Assembly: GCA_029582265.1 (NCBI GenBank)
Contig: CM055816.1
Location: forward strand, 90,921,204 to 90,985,203
Direction of reading: 5' to 3'
DNA length: 64,000 bases
From: Zoroaster sp. YZ-2022
Taxonomy: Eukaryota > Echinodermata > Asteroidea > Forcipulatida > Zoroasteridae
The position numbers and the translations under genes were made by a program. Of the stretch, positions 24,001 to 32,038 are shown piece by piece. Under the pieces are notes generated by a model. That model had not been told where the DNA came from, ran no database searches, and was given only the letters and a program-made list of their open reading frames with translations. Each line of letters opens with the position of its first letter. Position 1 is the first letter of the stretch.

Positions 24001-27000
24001 AAATTGTAGTTAACATTAATGGATATATTCCTCCCTGTTTCTCCATGGATTCGTCGAAAATTATTGAAAGTTTGCGCCAGTGGAACAAACTGGATGAAGT
24101 AGGCCTAATAGTTACCGGGATGGTCTGCGGGGTATTACTGAAAAATTTATTAAATATGCACTACATATCTAGGAGTCACTAAGATGCTCTTAAATTATAG
24201 GTCTCGAGTTTTTTCCAACCTTTATTCCATACTGCTAGTGTCGTGGCCGAGCGGTCTAGCTTACCGGTCTCAAATTCTGGTGTTAGCAGCAGAATGTGGG
24301 TTCGAATCCCGGCCGTGACATTTGTGTCTTTGAGCAAGACACTTACCCATAATTGCTTCTCTCCACCCAGGGGTTAAATGGGTACCTGTGAGGGCAGAGT
24401 TGTTGATTAGCCCTATATGCGCTGTAATGGCAGCAATTGAGCTGTATACTCCCAGGGAGCTGAGATGGTTTCAGGAATGATTTATGAGCCTTATGAGCCT
24501 CATGAGCAGGGGTAATAATATAATGCGCCTTGAGCACCACTCAGTTGGTGGATACGTGCGCTATGCAAGTCCACACATTGTTATTATTATTAATTAATGA
24601 CAATGCACTTATAACAATTACTAGCGCGTTTGGTTAGTCTGGACTAACCTAGTTTATGATCATATCACTGCAGGATAAAGGTTAATATGTTTCATCCATA
24701 TACAGGCCCAGTATGAGTTTATCTTCGATATTCTGATTGAAACTTTCCTGTGTGGTGATACAGCCATACAACCAGAGGTATTTGGAACCCAGCTTGCTGC
24801 TCTGAAGAAGGTGATGAAGTCAACTCACAAGACTGGATTACAACGACAGTTTCAGGTAAAGCGTAATGTTCGATCAAGTAAAGCAATGGGCTTCAATTTA
24901 TACTGCAACATTAGAGCATAAGAATATATTTCAGGTCATTTCACATGGAGAGTGATAATTGTCTTAATCATTTATGATTTACAATACGGTATATGTAATA
25001 TAAACAAATATATAAGGTAGGGTGTTTATTGAAAGTTGTTCGAATTGCCCGTTTTTATGGCGGATTGATACAGTTAACAAGGATGCATTAACATGCTTTA
25101 AACTAATTAAGGTAGTGAATAATTACCTGAATTAAACAATGAATTTCGTATATCCCCACATAAATGTCATAAGTTAATTTTTTTCTGAGGGGCTGTCATT
25201 TTAAAGAAAAGTTTTATTATTGCATATTAAACTTGAATTTAAGAGAATTGATATACCGACACTAAAATTCGGTACCTATCCCCTATGGGAATTAACACTA
25301 CGCTCTGTTGACAAGTGTCGCGAAAATTGAAATATTTTAAATGAATTTTATAATTTTCTCACAAATGTGTAGACCAATTTAGCTTAAACTTTCTTTTTTA
25401 AAGTGGGTTGTTTAATAAAATAAGAACACTTTTAGAAACAGTTTTGCCAATACTAATATTTTTCTTTACCTTTACACATTTCAAACTAATAAAGTATACT
25501 TTTTCCTAAATCCAAATTGGTAATAATTATTTTTTTTAAATGAAAGCCACTTTGTCTTAATTTGTCTACAAGAGATACCATTATCAGCTTTACAGCAAAT
25601 AAGTTTAAGGTTTAAATTCGACCATGGGTTGTTTTTTAAAATAATAAATGCTATTCCTTATCTTTTATAATTATAAATATAAAAGTTTTAGGAATCATTT
25701 TAAACCAAAGTAGCTTTATTTCCCGTATGTGGACAGTATACCGTCATGATCACAATGAAATAAGACAAATTAAATTTGATAATATTTTTGCTTTCTTTTG
25801 ACTGTCCATTGTTTCAAGGACAGCTTGTTTCTCAACAAAAAGTTTTGTTAATGCCCTTTTAAATTCAAATTCCCCACAGAGCCTGAATCTGTTGACCAAA
25901 CCACCGAGTTCCAAAGAATGCAAAGGGGGTCGGATGCCAGAAAATGCCAACAAAAACAGGTTCCTGGACCAGGTACCAGGTAAGTGTTCTTTGCCATCCG
26001 TTCCTTATATAAGGGTATGACCACAATGCATTATGGTTTGTAATGGACTATCTGTATACAATAAATGTTCCATATAAAATCATCGAAAAATGACACAAAT
26101 TGAAAACTTCATAAAAACAAAACATGTGTTGTTAATAAAATGATAAAGTTTAATTTAAAATATAATACCCTACTCTATGTAAAGTATGATGATGATGTCA
26201 AACATTCCTTGAAACGTGTTTTTAGAATTTGATGTAAATAAAATTTTCAGGAGTTGGCTGTTAAGGAAGGAACAACATTGGTAAAATCGGTAAAATTGGC
26301 AAAATCGCCTCTTTGCTTACTCTCTTTGACTCAAGACATAGAATTACCAACCAGTGAAAGTTTCAGTTTAATACGTTACGTCATTTGAGAGCAAACAGTG
26401 AACAAGCATTAAGATTTGGGTACTCTTTCCTAAATTCGAAATGGAATGTATTTCACTTTTCTGAAAATATTACCGCACTTCAGACGACTTTATTATACCA
26501 TCATCAGCTTGACACTAATTAGGGTTTGTATTAAAACTTAACCATTTGGTTATTTGTTAATTACCAATACTGTACTTTATTTTTAAGTAGGCCTAATTAC
26601 AAAAGAAAAGCCATCTTGTACAACAACGGTTTTACAAACATACTAAATGGTGCACTAGGGAGTAGATAAATAACAAATATTTATTCAAACAAAACTGGGG
26701 AACAATATTTGGGTAGACCCAATGTATAGCTTTTCATTTCTGTTAAAACAGTTGAGCCCATACATATTTCCATTTGTGTATTTATGGGTTAATAAGGTTC
26801 CCTATATTTGATATTTGTATTATAGTTGACCGTTTCAGGCCCCACTTGATGACCGTAGGGGGTCTGGGAAGCACCGACTACATCAACGCTTGCTTCTTGA
26901 ATGTAAGTCAACAACATACAAATGGTGGATAACCTGGAAGGTTTAACTTAAAGAGAAAATGCAACGTTGGTTGAATAGCCATATATTTACACTCTCCTTG

Positions 27001-30000
27001 AGTATACAGTATGTCACCAAAAAAGTGTCACTCTAACTATTTCTGAAAATATACCAAAACCACGAAATAAATTTTGGAACTTTTTCAATTGCACAGATAC
27101 TCCTAATCCTTGGCCTAAACACCTGTGAGAAATTACATAAAACTCACAGGTGTTTAGGCCAAGATTAGATTATCTGTGCAATTGAAAAGTTCCAAAATTT
27201 ATTTCGTGGTTTATTTTCAGAAATAGATAAATGTTTTGAGACACTGTAGATGTTAAAAACTAAAATACACAAGCAACATGTGAACATTTCAGCTAAATTT
27301 CGTTTGGTAAGACATGTAGCTTTGCATGGTGAAAAGGATAAGTAACAACTGTTTGTGGTGACACCGTGTAGTAAGATTTGTAGCTTTGTACGGTGAAAAG
27401 GATAAGTAAAGACTGTTTGCGGTGACACCATGTAGAAATTTTCTTTTGAGTAGTAACTAGTTCTGAAATACACCGTTTGGTTACAACTCAATGTTTGATC
27501 AGTTTGCTCTGATCGTCTTCAGCAGTACGAAGTATTATCGTGTTGTTAACAAGAAAAAAGGTGAAAGGGCAAAGGTCATTCATGGTGGACAGTATAGATC
27601 TTCATATGATGAGGATATTTCTGTGTGTATTATTATATATACCAGCACATTCAATCAAATGTTTATCTAGCATGTCAATTTTTTTGAACGCCCTTATGTC
27701 CAAAATGAATGGTTTCTCTGTCCTGTATGTACATTATTCTGTTTTCTACAGAGTTATAGCTCTAAGGGTGCATACATAGCTACCCAGATGCCTTTGCCTC
27801 AAACTGTTGATGATATGTGGAGAATGATCTATGACTACAACTCATCTTGTATTGTCATGTTAAACAACAAGCATAACAATGACCCAGTAAGTACTACATT
27901 AAATGCATTGTATATGACATTCATAAATACCCAAGACAGTTTAGACAATCTGATTGGACAAAACGTCATCTCGTGGTGTGTATTAACGGATGGTAAATAC
28001 ATGAATTATCAAAATCGAAACAGTGCGTATGTGCCGGCTGTTCGCCAGCTGTTTTGTGCGACACGTGAAGCAGATTTGAACCAATCAGAGTGACGAAGAT
28101 TGTTTCACATCACGCGTCTGACTTTGAAAGTGTTGTGCGTCTCCCCAAAACGTGAATTTTATTTGCCTTTATTCAACAAATCTATTTGGCTTTATTCAAC
28201 AAATTTATTTGCCTTTATTCAACAAATCTATTTGCCTTTATTCAACAAATCTAGTTGGCTTTATTTAACAAATCTATTTGGCTTTATTCAACAAATCTAT
28301 TTGCCTTTATTCAACAAATCTATTTGCCTTTATTCAACAAATCTATTTGGCTTTATTCAACAAATCTATTTGGCTTTATTCAACAAATCTATTTGCCTTT
28401 ATTCAACAAATCTATTTGGCTTTATTCAACAAATCTATTTGGCTGTATTCAACAAATCTGTTTGCCTTTATTCAACAAATCTCTTTGCCTTTATTCAACA
28501 AATCTATTTGGCTTTATTCAACAAATATATTTGGCTTTATTCAACAAATCTATTTGCCTTTATTCAACAAATCTATTTGCCTTTATTCAACAAATCTATT
28601 TGCCTTTATTCAACAAATCTATTTGCCTTTATTCAACAAATCTATTTGCCTTTATTCAACAAATCTATTTGCCTTTATTCAACAAATCTATTTGCCTTTA
28701 TTCAACAAATCTATTTGCCTTTATTCAACAAATCTATTTGCCTTTATTCAACAAATCTAGTTGCCTTTATTCAACAAATCTATTTGCCTTTATTCAACAA
28801 ATCTATTTGCCTTTATTCAACAAATCTATTTGCCTTTATTCAACAAATCTATTTGCCTTTATTCAACAAATCTATTTGGCTGTATTCAACAAATCTGTTT
28901 GCCTTTATTCAACAAATCTCTTTGCCTTTATTCAACAAATCTATTTGGCTTTATTCAACAAATATATTTGGCTTTATTCAACAAATCTATTTGCCTTTAT
29001 TCAACAAATCTATTTGCCTTTATTCAACAAATCTATTTGCCTTTATTCAACAAATCTATTTGCCTTTATTCAACAAATCTATTTGCCTTTATTCAACAAA
29101 TCTATTTGCCTTTATTCAACAAATCTATTTGCCTTTATTCAACAAATCTATTTGCCTTTATTCAACAAATCTATTTGGCTTTATTCAACAAATCTATTTG
29201 CCTTTATTCAACAAATCTATTTGGCTTCATTCAACAAAAATTACCAGACCCCTAAGGTCATCAAATGGGGCCTGAAACGGTCCTTATTGCCCATGACCAC
29301 GCCCACAACCAGCCCAAAATATAGGTGTCAAACACTATTATTTTTCCATTGACCCACTTCGAAAAACAATCTTTCTGGCAAATGTTCACCATTATACTAG
29401 ATTTTTATTTTATTTATTTATTTTTACGCTCTAGCCCAAATATGGATTCCATCATTGTATACACTCAAAGTCCAGCCAATGGGCTAGGGTTACGACCTAT
29501 CTGTCCGCAAAATGCTCTGACAGTAAAATAATCTTACGGTCAGGTCGGTTACCCAATCATGATTGCCCACGCGAGGAGAAGTGATTCTCGAAACGAAACC
29601 TTCAAATGCCTCCACCACTATGTCTAATCATTCAATGTGATCAAAAGTATTTCAGACGGAAACTCTACTTATACAGAGAGCATAATTATACTCTTTTTTC
29701 CCTTTCAGACTTGTGGCCAGTATTGGTCCAATGACAAGCCCACGCAGTATGGTAATTTCACGGTAATCTTACAATCGACTGATAAAGTGGGGAATAACAT
29801 TGCAGTGCGTTATCTATCTTTGGTAAATAACAACAAACAGGTAGGCTATTCATGTATTGCGACAGATGAGATCACAAACAGGACACACAGAGAAGCAATC
29901 ACGATGCACAACAAACATGCGTCATCTCAAACATAATCGGTTTGCCTCGACACATTAACACAAACAGTCATATTTTAATAAAGAAACACAAAAAGGTCAG

Positions 30001-32038
30001 ATAATATTTTTATGAGTTATAATAAACCGGTTATAATAAACCGGCTCTTCTCTGAGCCAAAACCTCTACTTTAGAGATTTGTTACATAGTGCTTCCGAAA
30101 ACTTTCCTAGTTATAATAAACGTTATCAAGAGTTGGCATAAGTGGGGTTGGTTCAATAAGGGGATCCAAGCATTGGGGGGGGGGGGGGGGGGTCACCAGG
30201 ACTTTCAAGGGGCATTTGACAGAGGCACTAAATTTCACACCATGTGTTTTTCGAGGGAGGCTCAGGGAAAAATATATATTATTAAAACTAAAGTACTGAA
30301 TCAACATTTTAAAGAGTCCAGTGACAACTCTTTATAAAGTTGGATTTAACTTTTAAAAGTGTTGAATTAACATTGATAAAGTAAGACTTAACTTGACTCC
30401 GTGTTTTAAACGTTTTCTTTGAGTTGAATTGAACTTTATAAAGTGTTGTCACTCACCGAACTCTTAAAAGGTTGATTCAACACTTTAGTTTTAAGAGTGT
30501 AAGGCCAGAGATAAATGTAAACATCATATCTTTGTCATCAGTGCAATTATTCAGTCCATTACGAATTCTAATAAATACTATTTTCTTATTTTGTATGTGA
30601 TTCCAGGAATCCCGTCTGATATGCCATCTACAGCTTCTGGACTGGCCTAATGGTGGGGTACCAGCATCTTTAACCTCTGTCATGCAACTAGTGACAGCAG
30701 TACAGGAATGGCAGCATGACCACGGGAACGATCGGGTTACTGTTCACTGCATGTATGAACAGATAGGGTCTAACCCTCCTTGCATTTTAGCTTTACATAA
30801 TGTGACGTGTGACCATGTTCGTTATAAAACTGTCACTACAAATAAGATAATGTTGTATTTGTTTTAATTCCTTTATACTATTTTTCTAAAGAAATGAAAC
30901 CCCTTTTGAACCTTTTGAAACCTTTTTGAAAAATATTAACGTTTGTGTTTACATTTTTGCTGTATAATACGGTTAATTACAGTAATTTATCATGAATCTA
31001 ACTCATATGAAGTCCCAATTCTTATCATCATTTTGCGGGTCAAGGTGGCAAAGGGTGCATGTACTTCCTTTTTTGTTATTGCAATGCGTGTACATTTACC
31101 ATACGTTTTTGAATGTGCCACCTTTTTGGCAGTTTGCCCCACCCCCTTTTTGTCGCGTGCCTCCCCCTTTGTTCGAGAATCTGGATCCTCCCCTGCTTAT
31201 CATCTTCATATTATTATCACGGTAACCATTATTTTGTTTGTCTCAGTGACGGTGAGGGCGCTAGCGGTACATTCTGTGCTCTTCTTAACATCATGGAGCA
31301 ACTGAACGTTGAGAAGGTGATTGATGTGTTCCAGACGGTCAAGAAACTGAGAGCAGTCCGTCACGGATTGGTGCACTCACTAGTAAGTTTGAAGGCAAAT
31401 AGTATTGACAACAGACATGACAGCCTAGGCCTATAAAGCAGTCACAAATGCTATATCCTCGCCATGCAATATCGTTACCATCAGACCTGTGATTTCTCAG
31501 GATTTTTCCTGATTTGATATTTTTTTGCAAATATGCCTTTGCCGAAATATTTTCTTGAACGACAAGACGTAGTCACCAAGGAAAGAAATAAGCATTATGT
31601 CCAAGTCATCTAGTTTCTAGTTTGTGGAGATGTGGAGAGTGTGTAAATCCTTCAAAATTAAACATCCAGGGGGTTCAGGGGGCTTTGTCCTCTAGACCAA
31701 AGGGAGACCCAGGCCCGCTATCCATTTTTCAGGATTTTCACCTTTTGTCAAATCACACCCCTACACCATGAAATAGGTCACCTTAGGAGTCTCTCCCCAC
31801 CCTCTCTCCTGTTCTCTCTTAGTTGGTGTCTGAGTAGTCTACATGCGTCGACAGTTATATAGTCTATATCATAGCTAGATAGAATAGGCCTACTCAATAT
31901 ATTTTGATATTTTAATCACAAATTGATAATTGTTGATGTTTTCATTTGTTTCAGGAGCAGTACATATTTTTGTATGACGCGGTACACTCCCATCTTGACA
32001 CCAGCGTTGTGTATGAGAACTTGCTTTTGAGCCCCTAA
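3000..32038 (+). CDS. Receptor-type protein tyrosine phosphatase, FN3 ectodomain, tandem phosphatase domains (gene A, 5' partial)
   Basis: Single-pass membrane phosphatase that would remove phosphate from tyrosine on cytoplasmic substrates. Twenty-five exons, all with AG/GT borders and matching phase: 3000-3053, 3756-4070, 5110-5225, 5522-5729, 6030-6129, 6975-7215, 7916-7955, 8269-8380, 8938-8993, 9259-9491, 10621-10708, 11317-11393, 11496-11532, 11807-11904, 12424-12549, 12825-12973, 23745-23880, 24706-24855, 25880-25979, 26826-26902, 27752-27886, 29709-29840, 30607-30752, 31247-31382, 31955-32038. The sum is 3,146 nt, i.e. 2 nt of a split codon plus 1,047 codons and a TAA. No exon has an internal stop, so the gene looks functional. 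The 5' end lies outside the window; gene B suggests it encodes signal peptide, Ig and EGF-like domains. The intron after 12973 is enlarged by the Polinton insertion. Confidence 0.92.
3756..4070 (+). CDS. Gene A exon: fibronectin type III domain 1
   Basis: The exon is 315 nt with phase 1 at both ends, a one-exon FN3 module of about 105 residues. FN3 signs are the B-strand Trp ([20 protein letters not shown]) and the C-terminal [16 protein letters not shown] motif. Two Cys (NKCPV, DQCRV) could form a disulfide. The same exon recurs at 62889-63203 with 11 residue changes in about 105, which shows the locus is tandemly duplicated. Confidence 0.93.
5110..5729 (+). CDS. Gene A exons: fibronectin type III domain 2 (two exons)
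   Basis: Exons 5110-5225 and 5522-5729 are joined in phase 0. The first encodes the Trp-containing half ([20 protein letters not shown]). The second encodes the half with the FN3 Leu/Tyr core ([36 protein letters not shown]). The block ends in phase 1. Splitting of an FN3 domain by a central intron is common in receptor phosphatases. Confidence 0.9.
6030..7955 (+). CDS. Gene A exons: membrane-proximal FN3-like region
   Basis: Exons 6030-6129, 6975-7215 and 7916-7955 join in phases 2, 0 and 1. The region contains [20 protein letters not shown] followed by [20 protein letters not shown], a pattern recognisable from the juxtamembrane ectodomain of many metazoan receptor phosphatases (Yx[15 protein letters not shown], YxIYLG). 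It is followed by a short linker exon ([13 protein letters not shown]). Confidence 0.85.
6463..6490 (+). repeat. (ATT)n tract, likely tail of the adjacent SINE
   Basis: A TTATTATTATT run directly abuts the minus-strand SINE copy and probably belongs to its variable 3' tail. Confidence 0.6.
6520..6838 (-). mobile_element. tRNA-derived SINE (minus strand)
   Basis: Read on the minus strand it begins AGTGTCGTGGCCGAGCGGTC (A-box-like tRNA Ser/Leu head). It has a B-box-like GGGTTCAAGCCCC, then GACACTTGTGTCCTTGAGCA and AATTGCTTCGTCC. Head and body match the plus-strand copies at 11934 and 24237. It lies in the gene A intron between 6129 and 6975. Confidence 0.8.
8269..8380 (+). CDS. Gene A exon: transmembrane segment
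   Basis: The exon starts in phase 1 and ends in phase 2. It encodes a hydrophobic helix, [20 protein letters not shown] followed by ATVIIM, and then an Arg at the cytoplasmic side. This is the single membrane span separating the FN3 ectodomain from the phosphatase domains. Confidence 0.9.
8579..8771. mobile_element. Palindromic MITE, Harbinger-like, TTA target duplication
   Basis: Inverted ends AGGCCGGTTCATACTT and AAGTATGAACCGGCCT bound a 193-bp foldback. TTA flanks it at 8576-8578 and 8772-8774. Short GGCC-ended MITEs with TWA duplications fit the PIF/Harbinger superfamily. It is CpG-rich compared with its surroundings. Confidence 0.75.
8938..9491 (+). CDS. Gene A exons: cytoplasmic juxtamembrane and start of phosphatase domain 1
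   Basis: Exon 8938-8993 ([19 protein letters not shown]) is basic. Its GTAAG donor at 8994 is preferred to an internal GTGAG at 8964, which would be in the same phase, so a 30-nt shorter splice form is possible. Exon 9259-9491 is acidic and then proline-rich, and leads into [29 protein letters not shown], the usual opening of a receptor phosphatase D1. Confidence 0.85.
9677..9900. mobile_element. Foldback tRNA-derived repeat (rearranged copy)
   Basis: Ends CCCTACACCGACGTG at about 9682 and CTCTACACCGACGTGG at about 9872, with ACTCGGGCGGGATTCGA (B-box-like, minus sense) and GGCCGGCTAGAATCC inside. It shares all of these with the fuller copy at 39990-40390. Confidence 0.6.
10282..10540 (-). 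mobile_element. Degraded tRNA-derived SINE (minus strand)
   Basis: Minus-strand remnant resembling the 6520-6838 SINE: AGAAACACCGGAGTAAATCC, CAGGACCTACGGATTAACG, and ATTCGAACC as an eroded B box. Many substitutions suggest an old insertion. Confidence 0.55.
10621..12973 (+). CDS. Gene A exons: phosphatase domain 1, N-terminal and WPD-loop part
   Basis: Exons 10621-10708, 11317-11393, 11496-11532, 11807-11904, 12424-12549 and 12825-12973. Landmarks in order: [15 protein letters not shown] (substrate-recognition motif), [34 protein letters not shown], the catalytic acid loop [11 protein letters not shown] and the start of the signature, IVHC, at the exon end. The last exon ends in phase 2 (TGC AG), immediately after the nucleophilic Cys codon. 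Catalytic residues visible here are intact. Confidence 0.93.
10841..10918. repeat. Perfect-arm hairpin ending TTCGAAAC
   Basis: Arms 10841-10871 and 10888-10918 are exact reverse complements: GTTTCGAACCTAGCAGGTTC and TTTCTCAAAGG against CCTTTGAGAAAG and AACCTGCTAGGTTCGAAAC. The loop is about 16 nt. The GGTTCGAAACGT end resembles the hairpin end of the Penelope-like fragments noted elsewhere in this window. Confidence 0.75.
11543..11650 (+). repeat. Short tandem repeat, three copies of about 30-40 bp
   Basis: TAGTTTGACAAATATATTAA TGCATAGG-type units are repeated three times just upstream of a perfect palindrome. Intronic, no coding content. Confidence 0.65.
11671..11708. repeat. Perfect 38-bp palindrome
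   Basis: Each half is GCTTCATTGGTTAAAACAT or its exact complement, with no spacer. It would extrude as a cruciform. It lies in the intron between 11532 and 11807. Confidence 0.85.
11934..12292 (+). mobile_element. tRNA-derived SINE with (ATT)n tail
   Basis: Head AGTGTCGTGGCCGAGCGGTC and GTGGGTTCGAATCCCG give A- and B-box-like RNA polymerase III promoter sequences from a class II tRNA. A body with GACACTTGTGTCCTTGAGCA and GAGCTGAGATGGTTTCAGGA follows, then GCTATATAAGTCCACACA and an ATT-rich tail. A very similar copy is at 24237-24590. Confidence 0.85.
13148..13152. repeat. Target site duplication AGTGC, left
   Basis: AGTGC directly precedes the element end AGTAGTATG and is repeated at 22791-22795 directly after CATACTACT. 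Confidence 0.8.
13206..13350. repeat. Subterminal direct repeats in the element end
   Basis: AACAAATTCGCTGGGTAGTA GTAGGGGA occurs twice in the left arm (about 13206-13233 and 13321-13348) and twice inverted in the right arm (about 22596-22624 and 22711-22738). The repeat contains the same AGTAGTA that forms the outer terminus, so it may be a terminal-protein or integrase binding sequence. That role is inference. Confidence 0.6.
13573..13926 (+). CDS. Polinton small ORF, left arm: SAP-like N-terminus plus Cys-rich C-terminus
   Basis: A 117-residue ORF. The N-terminal half ([38 protein letters not shown]) resembles the SAP-like repeats at the N-terminus of the neighbouring polymerase. The C-terminal half has paired Cys/His: [15 protein letters not shown], then [19 protein letters not shown], likely one or two zinc-binding knuckles. 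It lies upstream of the polymerase gene in the same direction. Function is unknown; DNA binding is a reasonable inference. The right-arm twin is 22013-22369 with a few changes. Confidence 0.75.
   Translation: MTTKIHFWINTAAQLKEYVDTNNITIVRASGRNGKVNKTDYLFSIKKHLNALPVVKIIPCQWLLVGKTDKCLKDSVCGGNFCGEHKRKLKCENLFLPCMRCGMGTKAKAQICGRCKG
14677..14938. mobile_element. MITE nested in the left-arm polymerase, TATA duplication
   Basis: Inverted ends CTACTCAAAACAATTTAGGG and CCCTAAATTGTTTTGAGTAG bound 262 bp. TATA flanks both sides (14673-14676, 14939-14942). The right arm has the uninterrupted sequence at the matching site, which proves insertion after the palindrome formed. Confidence 0.88.
15499..16160. 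mobile_element. MITE-like insertion at TTAA in the left-arm polymerase
   Basis: 662 bp, absent from the right arm. The ends CCCTCCTGGG and CCTAGGAGGG are inverted. A TTAA precedes the left end (15495-15498), which suggests piggyBac-type targeting, but the right-hand TTAA is missing together with about 18 bp of polymerase sequence. It contains inner inverted stretches (GTATTGCAATACACCCAC; GTGTATTTCAATACACCCC). Confidence 0.75.
17919..18916. other. Single-copy centre and asymmetric junction of the Polinton palindrome
   Basis: The left arm continues through the C-terminal 276 codons of the polymerase to its stop at 18746 and about 170 bp beyond. The right arm starts at 18917, inside the polymerase at a TCAGAAAA shared by both sides. 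On the minus strand 18749-18916 is open and in frame with the truncated right-arm polymerase, ending with a stop; its codons ([20 protein letters not shown] and on) look like a different protein, perhaps the C-terminus of a convergent Polinton gene. I do not recognise it. Confidence 0.6.
18749..21871 (-). pseudogene. PolB: Polinton DNA polymerase B, right arm (nonsense codon, C-terminus lost)
   Basis: Open for 909 residues (21871-19142): N-terminal SAP-like repeats ([31 protein letters not shown]), C2H2-like [19 protein letters not shown] near residue 395, YADFES near 455, [22 protein letters not shown] near 545-580, [11 protein letters not shown] near 595, [11 protein letters not shown], and motif [13 protein letters not shown] near 833. 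A TAA replaces the Glu codon of the left arm right after LIVPK. The frame continues to 18917, where the palindrome junction replaces the rest, so motifs B and C are missing. It cannot make an active polymerase. Confidence 0.9.
22013..22369 (-). CDS. Polinton small ORF, right arm: SAP-like plus Cys-rich
   Basis: A 118-residue twin of the left-arm ORF, intact. Differences are few (for example N for H near the start and a short changed stretch [10 protein letters not shown] against KCENLFLPC). It keeps [15 protein letters not shown] and [18 protein letters not shown]. It is transcribed toward the palindrome centre, upstream of the right-arm polymerase. Confidence 0.75.
   Translation of the reverse strand: MTTKINFWINTAAQLKEYVDTNNITIVRASGRNGKVNKTDYLFSIKKHLNALPVVKIIPCQWLLVGKTDKCLKDSVCGGNFCGEHKRKLKCGKSISLPCMRCGMGTKAKAQICGRCKG
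22791..22795. repeat. Target site duplication AGTGC, right
   Basis: Matches 13148-13152 and directly follows the element end CATACTACT. Confidence 0.8.
22905..23446 (-). mobile_element. tRNA-derived SINE (minus strand), interrupted by a MITE
   Basis: Minus-strand copy of the 11934/24237 SINE: GGCTCATAAATCATTCCTGA, AACCATCTCAGCTCCC, then an eroded tRNA head ending near GAGCGGTTTAGTGC. The body is split by the foldback at 22964-23162. Confidence 0.7.
22964..23162. mobile_element. G-rich foldback MITE, possible hAT type
   Basis: Ends CAGCGGCGTAGCCAGG and CGTGGCTACGCCGCTG are inverted. The flanks TTCATCAG and CTCATCAG give an 8-bp target duplication with one mismatch, as for hAT elements, and the SINE sequence continues on both sides. 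The inner part is G-runs and C-runs. Related ends appear at 38632 and 40633-40855. Confidence 0.7.
23745..24855 (+). CDS. Gene A exons: phosphatase domain 1, catalytic-loop and C-terminal part
   Basis: Exon 23745-23880 opens with [20 protein letters not shown], completing [10 protein letters not shown] (C-x5-R with Cys and Arg present). It continues with [12 protein letters not shown] and, in exon 24706-24855, [17 protein letters not shown], matching the Q-loop region. D1 is predicted catalytically competent. The preceding intron is 10.8 kb, of which 9.6 kb is the Polinton-type insertion. Confidence 0.93.
24237..24590 (+). mobile_element. tRNA-derived SINE with (ATT)n tail
   Basis: Same family and orientation as 11934-12292: GTGTCGTGGCCGAGCGGTCT, GGGTTCGAATCCCGGC, GAGCTGAGATGGTTTCAGGA, and tail ACACATTGTTATTATTATT. 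It lies in the intron between 23880 and 24706. Confidence 0.85.
24856..25879 (+). other. Gene A intron without recognised features
   Basis: AT-rich sequence between two D2-proximal exons. I see no exon, RNA gene or clear repeat. The minus-strand open frame at 25750-25953 overlaps the next exon in antisense and is a shadow. Confidence 0.6.
25880..32038 (+). CDS. Gene A exons: phosphatase domain 2 (degenerate) and C-terminus
   Basis: Exons 25880-25979, 26826-26902, 27752-27886, 29709-29840, 30607-30752, 31247-31382 and 31955-32038. D2 landmarks: [63 protein letters not shown] and [15 protein letters not shown]. The WPD Asp is Asn and the signature Arg is replaced (C-I-D-G-E-G-A), so D2 should be a non-catalytic regulatory or scaffold domain, as is common in this family. 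The protein ends [11 protein letters not shown]. The donor after 25979 is chosen at GTAAGT; a GTACC 9 nt upstream is in the same phase. Confidence 0.92.
27024..27245. mobile_element. Foldback MITE with long inverted arms
   Basis: AGTGTCACTCTAACTATTTC at 27024 mirrors AGAAATAGATAAATG ... GACACT ending at 27245. The inner arms (AAATAAATTTTGGAACTTTT; GGCCTAAACACCTGTGAG) are almost perfectly inverted about a short loop near 27135. Confidence 0.75.
27297..27530 (-). mobile_element. Penelope-like-type terminal fragment with hairpin
   Basis: Contains GTAGCTTTGCATGGTG, GTGACACCATGTAG, GAGTAGTAACTAGTTCTGA and the hairpin TTGATCAGTTTGCTCTGATC. It matches the families at 37237 and 54090. The first GTAGCTTTG...GTGACACC unit is duplicated in tandem. 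Confidence 0.5.
28159..29237 (+). repeat. 23-bp minisatellite, about 47 copies
   Basis: The unit is TTTGCCTTTATTCAACAAA TCTA, with a TTTGGCTTT variant. It lies in the gene A intron between 27886 and 29709. A block of variants (GGCTGTATT, AATCTGTTTG, AATCTCTTTG, AATATATTTG) appears at about 28441-28550 and again at about 28878-28985, exactly 437 bp or 19 units apart, showing a multi-unit duplication. Because 23 is not a multiple of 3 and the unit lacks plus-strand stops, all three forward frames stay open. The long ORFs here are artefacts. Confidence 0.95.
30176..30193 (+). repeat. Poly-G run
   Basis: An uninterrupted G tract. Similar runs lie at about 6411-6421, 10231-10247 and 36438-36452. 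Lengths are prone to sequencing error. Confidence 0.8.
30282..30494. mobile_element. Foldback MITE (TTAAAACTAAAGT ends)
   Basis: TTAAAACTAAAGT at 30282-30294 and ACTTTAGTTTTAA at 30482-30494 are inverted. Inside are several inverted motifs related to AAAGTGTTGAATTAAC and GTTGATTCAACACTTT. It lies in the D2 intron between 29840 and 30607. Confidence 0.7.

Noticed and set aside
28159..29237. Possible CRISPR-like array
   Set aside because: Units are contiguous with no unique spacers, and the genome is eukaryotic; it is a minisatellite. The same applies to 60930-62463 and 63547-63832.
28100..29352. Long overlapping open frames up to 391 residues rich in FNKSI/FIQQI
   Set aside because: They are translations of a 23-bp minisatellite that lacks stops; all three forward frames stay open and the array lies between two proven exons.
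30943..31436. Forward open frames of 107-120 residues around D2 exon 31247-31382
   Set aside because: They extend through the intron and use other frames in part; only 31247-31382 has matched splice sites and phase.
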